Below are positions 58,719 through 64,000 of a stretch of 64,000 nucleotides of DNA, in pieces (positions within the stretch are counted from its first letter, which is position 1; each line of letters starts with the position of its first letter). Source of the DNA: Dermatemys mawii (lineage: Eukaryota > Chordata > Testudines > Dermatemydidae); the NCBI GenBank assembly GCA_007922305.1, contig ML677343.1:32987386-33051385 (forward strand), written 5' to 3'. The translations under genes and the position numbers were made by a program. The notes under the pieces were generated by a model, which worked only from the letters and a program-made list of their open reading frames with translations, was not told the DNA's origin and did no database searches.

Positions 58719-61700
58719 GTGAGGCGTTGCTGCTCGATGAGCCTGGTTGAAGAGGGAGGGAAGGAAGCGTCAGGCAGACCCTCCCGCTCCCCTGATCCCC
58801 CCTAAGCTCTCCCTTGAGCCCTGCTTAGGCTTTGTTGCCATCTCTCATGGCTGGGGGGTACTTAATCCGCACCCAGCCGCGCGCACACGGGGCCCTGGAC
58901 CACCTGCGCTCACCCCCGCCTGGCAGAGATGGGAGCGGCAGGGGACCAACCCGTCTCTGGGCAGGAGTCTCCAGCCTGGCCGAGGCTAATGCGTCCCTCC
59001 GGCCTAAACAATCGCTGCATGAACCTGTAGGTCCCGTCCTCGCTCCATGCCTCAGTTTCCCCATCAGTCACCCTGGGATAGCTCCACCACCCTGCCGCAC
59101 TATGGAGCTGCTAGGGTTAATGGATAGGCTAATTAATGATGATTAATTACTGATCCTGTGACACTGGCTGAATGTGTCACCACAGGGCGTGTCTGAGCTG
59201 CTGTTTGCCTGGGTGCCAGTGTCCCCCGTTTGCCCCGGCTAATCCCCTCGGGAGCTCCTGGCTCACACTGTTCTCAGGCAATGCTCCCTCTGTGGGGGGT
59301 GCCTGGGCACGTCCACGGGGTCCGGGTGTTATCAGACACCTGCAGTGAGCCCTGCTGGGGTGGCCCATCTCTGGCCTGCCAGGACTCGGGGGGCTCTTTG
59401 TGCAAACAACACACAGGGGACACAACCACTTTAGACAAGGAAATATCACCCGGGCACCACAGCATCGCAGCTGGGTCTCCATCCCCACCAGGGCGTGTTG
59501 CATTCTGGGCTGAGAATAACCCAGACTGCCCCTGCCCCTGGGGCTGCCCCCAGCTGGAGATGGGGGACTGCGATGCCAGGGGGCACTGAGGCAGCTGGGG
59601 GTGTGAGGTGCCATGCACGCCCTGCTGCCCATAGGCCACAGCCCAGCACTGGCCAGGGAAGGAGCTACGCTGAGCCCAGTGCCTGCAGACCCCCGTTCCC
59701 ACCTTCTCCAGGAACCGCTAGGCTGCAGATCAGCGGGTGCCCTGGGGCGACGCACCCCGAAGGGCTAGGCCTGGTGCTGACCCTGAGAGGTGCCCTGGCT
59801 CACCCAGCGCAGCAGCTTAGCTAGGCTGGCACCCCGGGCTCCCTGCTGGCGCTCGGTGGTGGTTGGGGCTTTGCAGGGTTCTCGTGGCGGGCGAGGGAGG
59901 CAGCAGGTCTGTGGCTCTCCAGGACTGGCGGGGGGGGCGGGGGTGCTGCGCTCCCCGGGGTTGATCTGGGGTCCGGGCTGTGGGGCTGGCGCTGTCCTGG
60001 CACGGTGCCGGCTCCAGGAAGTTGTCCTGTTGACTCAGAACTGGCAGGGGGTTGGTGTGTGGGAGGCTGCGCCGTTCCTGGAAGCGGCTCTACCGCGCCT
60101 TCTGCCAGCATGGCTCAACGCATGAGAAAACGCCCCCCCGGGCCCTTCCTGCTGCACACGGGGACTCGAGCTCCAGCCAACACCCCTGCCCCCAGCACCC
60201 GAGTGCCACCCTCCTCCCCCCTCCGGAACAAGGGCCCGGCAGCAGCCCTGGGAGGAGACTGGCCTGTGTCTCCCACCCCCCAACCAGGGCATGATGCAGG
60301 GTCACCCCATCGCACCCCAAGCTGGGCTGGTGCCTCCTGGCTTCAGGAATTGCCATTAACCCCCCCGCCCGCCTTCACTTGGTAAATCAAGGGCCAATAA
60401 AAGATGGAGTTGGCTAAAAATGACACCCCCACCCCCCCCAAGAAACCTGGCCAGGCACTAGAGCCCGCAGCTAGAGCCCGCCAGGCCAGCGTCCGTGCAA
60501 AGGACATTGTCTGTAACCACCACCCATGGGCTCTGTGTCTCCTGACAGCGCCTCCTGCTGCACTAAGATGGGCAGGCTGGGGGCTCTGCCATCCTCGCAC
60601 CCCCACCCCGAGCCTCTGTGTGCTGCTTCTGGGGTCTGGCGGGTCTGGGATGGGGCAGGCCTGCGTGCCCTGGCCTTCTGCCATTCTGTTCCCCTGCTAG
60701 GACTCACCTCAGACTTGGTTGTGACATAGGACAGGTGGTACAGCCGTCACCGTGGGTACAGCGTGGCAGGGGGGCAGAACCCTGACTGTGGATACAGCGT
60801 GGTGGGAGGGGCAGATCCCTGACCGTATAATACCGGACGGATGTTAGAGCCGTGTCCTTGGCAGATTGCTGGCCTCTTCCTGTTTTGGAATCTGAATGTT
60901 GAGTCTGAAACTGGAATCCGATAACTGTTGGACGTTCTCATTGTAATGTTTCTTTGGTGCTCGTTTCCTGTATTAGCTCTTCTGTAACTACTTGGTGATT
61001 AATTGTCTTTGGCTCAAGAAGGTGGTTTGGTGTTAGCGGCTGGAAAAGTCCCACAAAACACAAAATGTCCCGGCAGTTCTTGGAATGTCATGGAGAGAAT
61101 TTTTTGTTCCAGAACGTGGAGGAAGTAACCTGGGGCACAGGCATTTTAGGATTGATTCTGACCAATGGGGGGAGTTGGCTGTGAATCTGAAAGCTGAAGG
61201 CAGTTTGGGTGAAAATGACCATGAAATGGTCACTTTTACGATTCTCAGGAAAGGAAGGTGTGAGAGCATCAGAATAAGGACAATGGACTTCATAAAAGCA
61301 CATTTTAACCAACTCAGAGAACGGGTAGGTGAGGTCCCACGGGAGAATATCTAAGGGACAGAGCATGTCAGGAGAGCTGGCAGTTTCTCAAGGAGACAAT
61401 ATTAAAGGCACAACTTCAAACTATCCCGATGCAAGGGAAAGGCAGGAAGATTAATAAGAGGCCAGTATAGCGGCATCAGGAGCTCTTGAATGACCTGGAA
61501 ATCAAAAGAGGATTCTACAAAAAAGTGGAAACATGGACAAATTACTAAGGAGGAGCACAAAAGAACAGCACCAGCATGTAGGGACAACAGTCTGAAAGGC
61601 TAAGGTACAAACTGAGTTACACCTAGCAAGGGACATAAAAAGCAATCAGAAGCGTTTCTTTAAATACTATAGGAGCAAGAGAAAGACAAAGGAAAATGGA

Positions 61701-61898
61701 GGGCCTCTACTTAGTGGGGAAGGAGAGCTAATAACTGATGATATCAAGCAGTCTGAGGTACTTGCTGCTTATTTTGTTTTAGTCTTCACTAAACAGGTTA
61801 ATGGCAACCAGATATTCAACGTAATTAATATTAAGAGCAAGGGGGAAGGAACACAAGCCAAAATAGGGAAAGAACCAGTTAATGACTATTTAGATAAG

Positions 61899-61978
61899 TT
61901 AGATGTATTCAGGTTGGCAGGGTCTGATGAAATTCACCGGTGAATTTCATCAGACCCTGCCAACCTGAATACATCTAA
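61899..61978. repeat. Perfect 80-bp palindrome, no spacer
   Basis: Left arm 61899-61938 and right arm 61939-61978 are exact reverse complements, with the centre aattcacc|ggtgaatt. The left arm fits the expected CR1 sequence, so the right arm is an extra inverted copy. Confidence 0.95.
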
Positions 61979-62059
61979 TTTACTTAAGGAATTAGCTGAA
62001 TACATCTAACTTACTTAAGGAATTAGCTGAATACATCTAACTTACTTAAGGAATTAGCT
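61967..62059 (+). repeat. 31-bp tandem triplication
   Basis: Three units (61967-61997, 61998-62028, 62029-62059) each starting gaatacatcta and ending aaggaattagct. Units 2 and 3 are identical; unit 1 differs at one base (t for c in taattta/taactta). The first unit overlaps the end of the palindrome. Confidence 0.95.
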
Positions 62060-62267
62060 GAAGCAATCTGAGAACCCTTATCAATGATCTTGGAGGACTC
62101 ATGGAGGATGAGTAAGGTCCCAGAGGACAGGCACCTAGTTTTAGAATGGGGAACAAGAAGGTCTTGAAGTATTATAGAGTGGTCAGTCTTGACACCTGGA
62201 ACGATACTGGAGCAAATTTTTAAGCAATCAGTTTGGAAGCCCCTGGAGGCTAACAGGGTTATAAAGC

Positions 62268-62759
62268 TGTGACGAAGTGGGAATGTTCTTAATGTTTTCT
62301 CTGAATACTGTGTGGGTGCCTCAGTTTCCCCCAAGCATTTCCTCAGTATCTAGGTGGTGGGATAAGGGACTGTGATTGTTGCAGAGCAAAGGGGCAGTGT
62401 GAGGGAAAGGCGGACATACTGTCTCCTAGCAACTAATGGCCTGGGCCCCTTTTCCCCTGTAAGGTGCTAGCTGAAGGGGCTGGACAAAGAGTCAAAGCCC
62501 AGAGGAAGCAGAGCTGGAGGATGAGTCAGTTTGGAGCTGACTGGGGATATGGAGGGAGGCCCAGGCCCAGGTGGGGCGCTGGGCTCCCTGGCCCCCAAGC
62601 TGGACCTGACTGAGGGATCCTGTTCTTTGTACCTACAAGCTCTGTTTTAGATCGTGTTCCTGTCATCTAATAAACCTCTGTTTTACTGTCTGGCTGAGAG
62701 TCACAGTGAATCTCAGGAGGTGGGGGTGCAGGACGCTGACTCCCCCACACTCTGTGACA
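62268..62759 (+). mobile_element. Solo retroviral LTR with exact 5-bp TSD, inside CR1
   Basis: Starts TGTGACGAAG and ends CACTCTGTGACA, flanked by the exact 5-mer aaagc (62263-62267 and 62760-62764). A polyadenylation signal lies in catctaataaacctctgttt (near 62667). 492 bp, no internal viral sequence, so it is a solo LTR left by recombination. CR1 sequence resumes directly after the duplication, showing that it interrupted that element. The nested frame 62654-62881 is not a gene. Confidence 0.93.
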
Positions 62760-63670
62760 AAAGCACAGCCAGCAGGGATTTGTCTGGACAGATCATGCCA
62801 AATCAACTTGATTCCCTTCTTTGCCAGGGTTATCGGCCTATAGGATGTGGGGGATGTGAGAGGAAATGTAATAGATCTTGATTTTAGTGAGACTCCTGAC
62901 ACCGTTCCTTGTGACATTTTCACAAGGAAATGAGGGAAATGTGCTTTGGATGAAATCACAAGACGGTGGATGCACAAGTAGTTGGAAGATCGCACTCAAA
63001 GGGTAGTTATCAATGCCTCACTCTCAGACTGGGAGTGGATCCACAGGGGTGAGTCCTGGGTCCGGCACCATTTAATATTTTCATTGATAACTTGGATACT
63101 GGAGTGGAGAGTTTGCTTATAAAATGTGCAGATGACATCAGCTGGGAGGAATTGCAAGCACTGTGGAGGGCGGGATTAGAAATCAAAATGACCTTGACAC
63201 TTTGGAGAGTTGGTGAAATGCAATAAAGAGACGTTCAAAACACTGCACTGAGGAAGGAAAAGCACATGTACAGTTACCAGCCGGGGAATAACCGGCGAGG
63301 TGGCAGCATTGCTGAGAAGGGATCTGGGGGTTAGAGCAGATCACACATTGAATCTGAGTCGACAATGTGATGCAGCTGCAAAAAAGGCTCCTCTCATTCT
63401 GAGGTGTGTTAAGTCATATTGTATCTAAGACATGGGCCGTGGTGGTCCCGCTCGAGTTGCTGTGGTGAGGCCCCCACTGGATTTCTGGGACCACTCCTAG
63501 GACCTGAACTTTAGGAAAATGTGGACAAATTAGAAAGAGTCTAGAGGAGAGCAACAAAAACGAGAAAAGTGTTGAAAACCTGACCAGTGAGGGAAGGTTA
63601 AAATACCAGGCGTGTTTAGTTCTGAGGAAAGAAAACTGAATGAAGACCTGGTCACAGTCATCAGATCTGT

Positions 63671-64000
63671 GATGGGCTGTTCTAAAGGGGTTGAGGATCC
63701 ATCGTTCTGTGATGGGCTGATCTAAAGGGGACGGGGATCCATCATTCTGTGAAGGGCTGTTCTAAAGGGGACGGGGATCCATCGTTCTGTGAAGGGCTGT
63801 TCTAAAGGGGTTGAGGATCCATCGTTCTGTGACGGGCTGTTCTAAAGGGGACGGGGATCCATCGTTCTGTGACGGGCTGTTCTAAAGGGGTTGAGAATCC
63901 ATCGTTCTGTGACGGGCTGTTCTAAAGGGGACGGGGATCCATCATTCTGTGATGGGCTGATCTAAAGGGGACGGGGATCCATCGTTCTGTGACGGGCTGA
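63671..64000 (+). repeat. 40-bp minisatellite, at least eight units, open at window end
   Basis: Exact 40-bp period from 63671 to the window edge. Each unit has ga(t/a/c)gggctg(t/a)tctaaagg, then either ttgaggatcc (A) or acggggatcc (B), then atc(g/a)ttctgt. The order is A B B A B A B B, where the sixth unit has gaatcc. The array extends beyond 64000. It directly follows the CR1 remnant. Confidence 0.95.

Larger units (their letters stand above)
61065..63668 (+). mobile_element. Degenerate CR1 LINE ORF2 (endonuclease to reverse transcriptase)
   Basis: 61085-61354 keeps a frame with the end of the CR1 endonuclease ([20 protein letters not shown], then [18 protein letters not shown]). 61600-61800 resembles the linker (phrases atactataggagcaagagaaa and tacttgctgcttattttgt). 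62160-63660 resembles reverse transcriptase, for example gtgagtcctgggtccggcac and ttgataacttggatactgga, then ggcaaccaaaaacgagaaaa-like sequence near 63550. Stops and indels are numerous, so it is inactive. It is split by the solo LTR at 62268-62759 and disturbed by the palindrome at 61899-61978. Confidence 0.85.
57365..64000 (+). other. CPNE7: CPNE7 intron 1 (partial)
   Basis: At least 6.6 kb. I did not find the next copine exon (expected to encode a GRTEV.R...P.F-type segment). 57365-60700 is GC-rich with a MIR-like fragment near 58625 and no gene. From about 61065 the intron is AT-richer and holds a broken CR1 with an embedded solo LTR and a terminal minisatellite. Confidence 0.75.

Overview
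This is a vertebrate nuclear window, not prokaryotic. It holds the conserved amniote synteny block SPG7 - RPL13 - CPNE7 (human 16q24.3 order), all on the + strand. The background repeats are degraded CR1 LINEs, many short terminal-inverted-repeat DNA transposons, MIR-like SINEs and retroviral solo LTRs. From memory this mix is typical of turtles, so a chelonian is most likely and a crocodilian or other archosauromorph cannot be excluded. The only assignment evidence is the sequence itself.

Layout. 1-28106: SPG7 (paraplegin, mitochondrial m-AAA protease subunit), from within intron 3 to the stop codon. All 14 coding exons that correspond to human exons 4-17 are present with intact GT/AG sites. 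Exons 4-14 and 16 have the human lengths, exon 15 is one codon shorter, and exon 17 carries a longer C-terminal tail. The start codon and exons 1-3 lie upstream of the window. 28107-32170: SPG7 3' UTR and a short intergenic stretch ending in the RPL13 promoter. 32171-40003: the complete RPL13 gene (ribosomal protein eL13, 211 aa, six exons with a short TOP-type non-coding first exon). Introns 2 and 3 each contain a box C/D snoRNA of the SNORD68 type. 40004-57190: intergenic DNA that turns markedly GC-rich from about 44 kb, with solo LTR, MITE, MIR and CR1 remnants and several minisatellites. 57191-57364: first coding exon of CPNE7 (copine-7, start of the C2A domain). 57365-64000: CPNE7 intron 1, with a long broken CR1 interrupted by a solo LTR and ending in a 40-bp minisatellite.

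The genes are independent housekeeping or signalling genes, not a pathway: paraplegin acts in inner-membrane protein quality control, eL13 and its intronic snoRNAs serve ribosome production, and copine-7 is a calcium-dependent membrane-binding protein. I found no undescribed multi-gene system. The most unusual items are the two SNORD68-like snoRNAs in successive RPL13 introns, a perfect 80-bp palindrome beside a 31-bp triplication inside a CR1, a minisatellite apparently grown out of CR1 sequence, and an RTE-type retroposon fragment in SPG7 intron 9.
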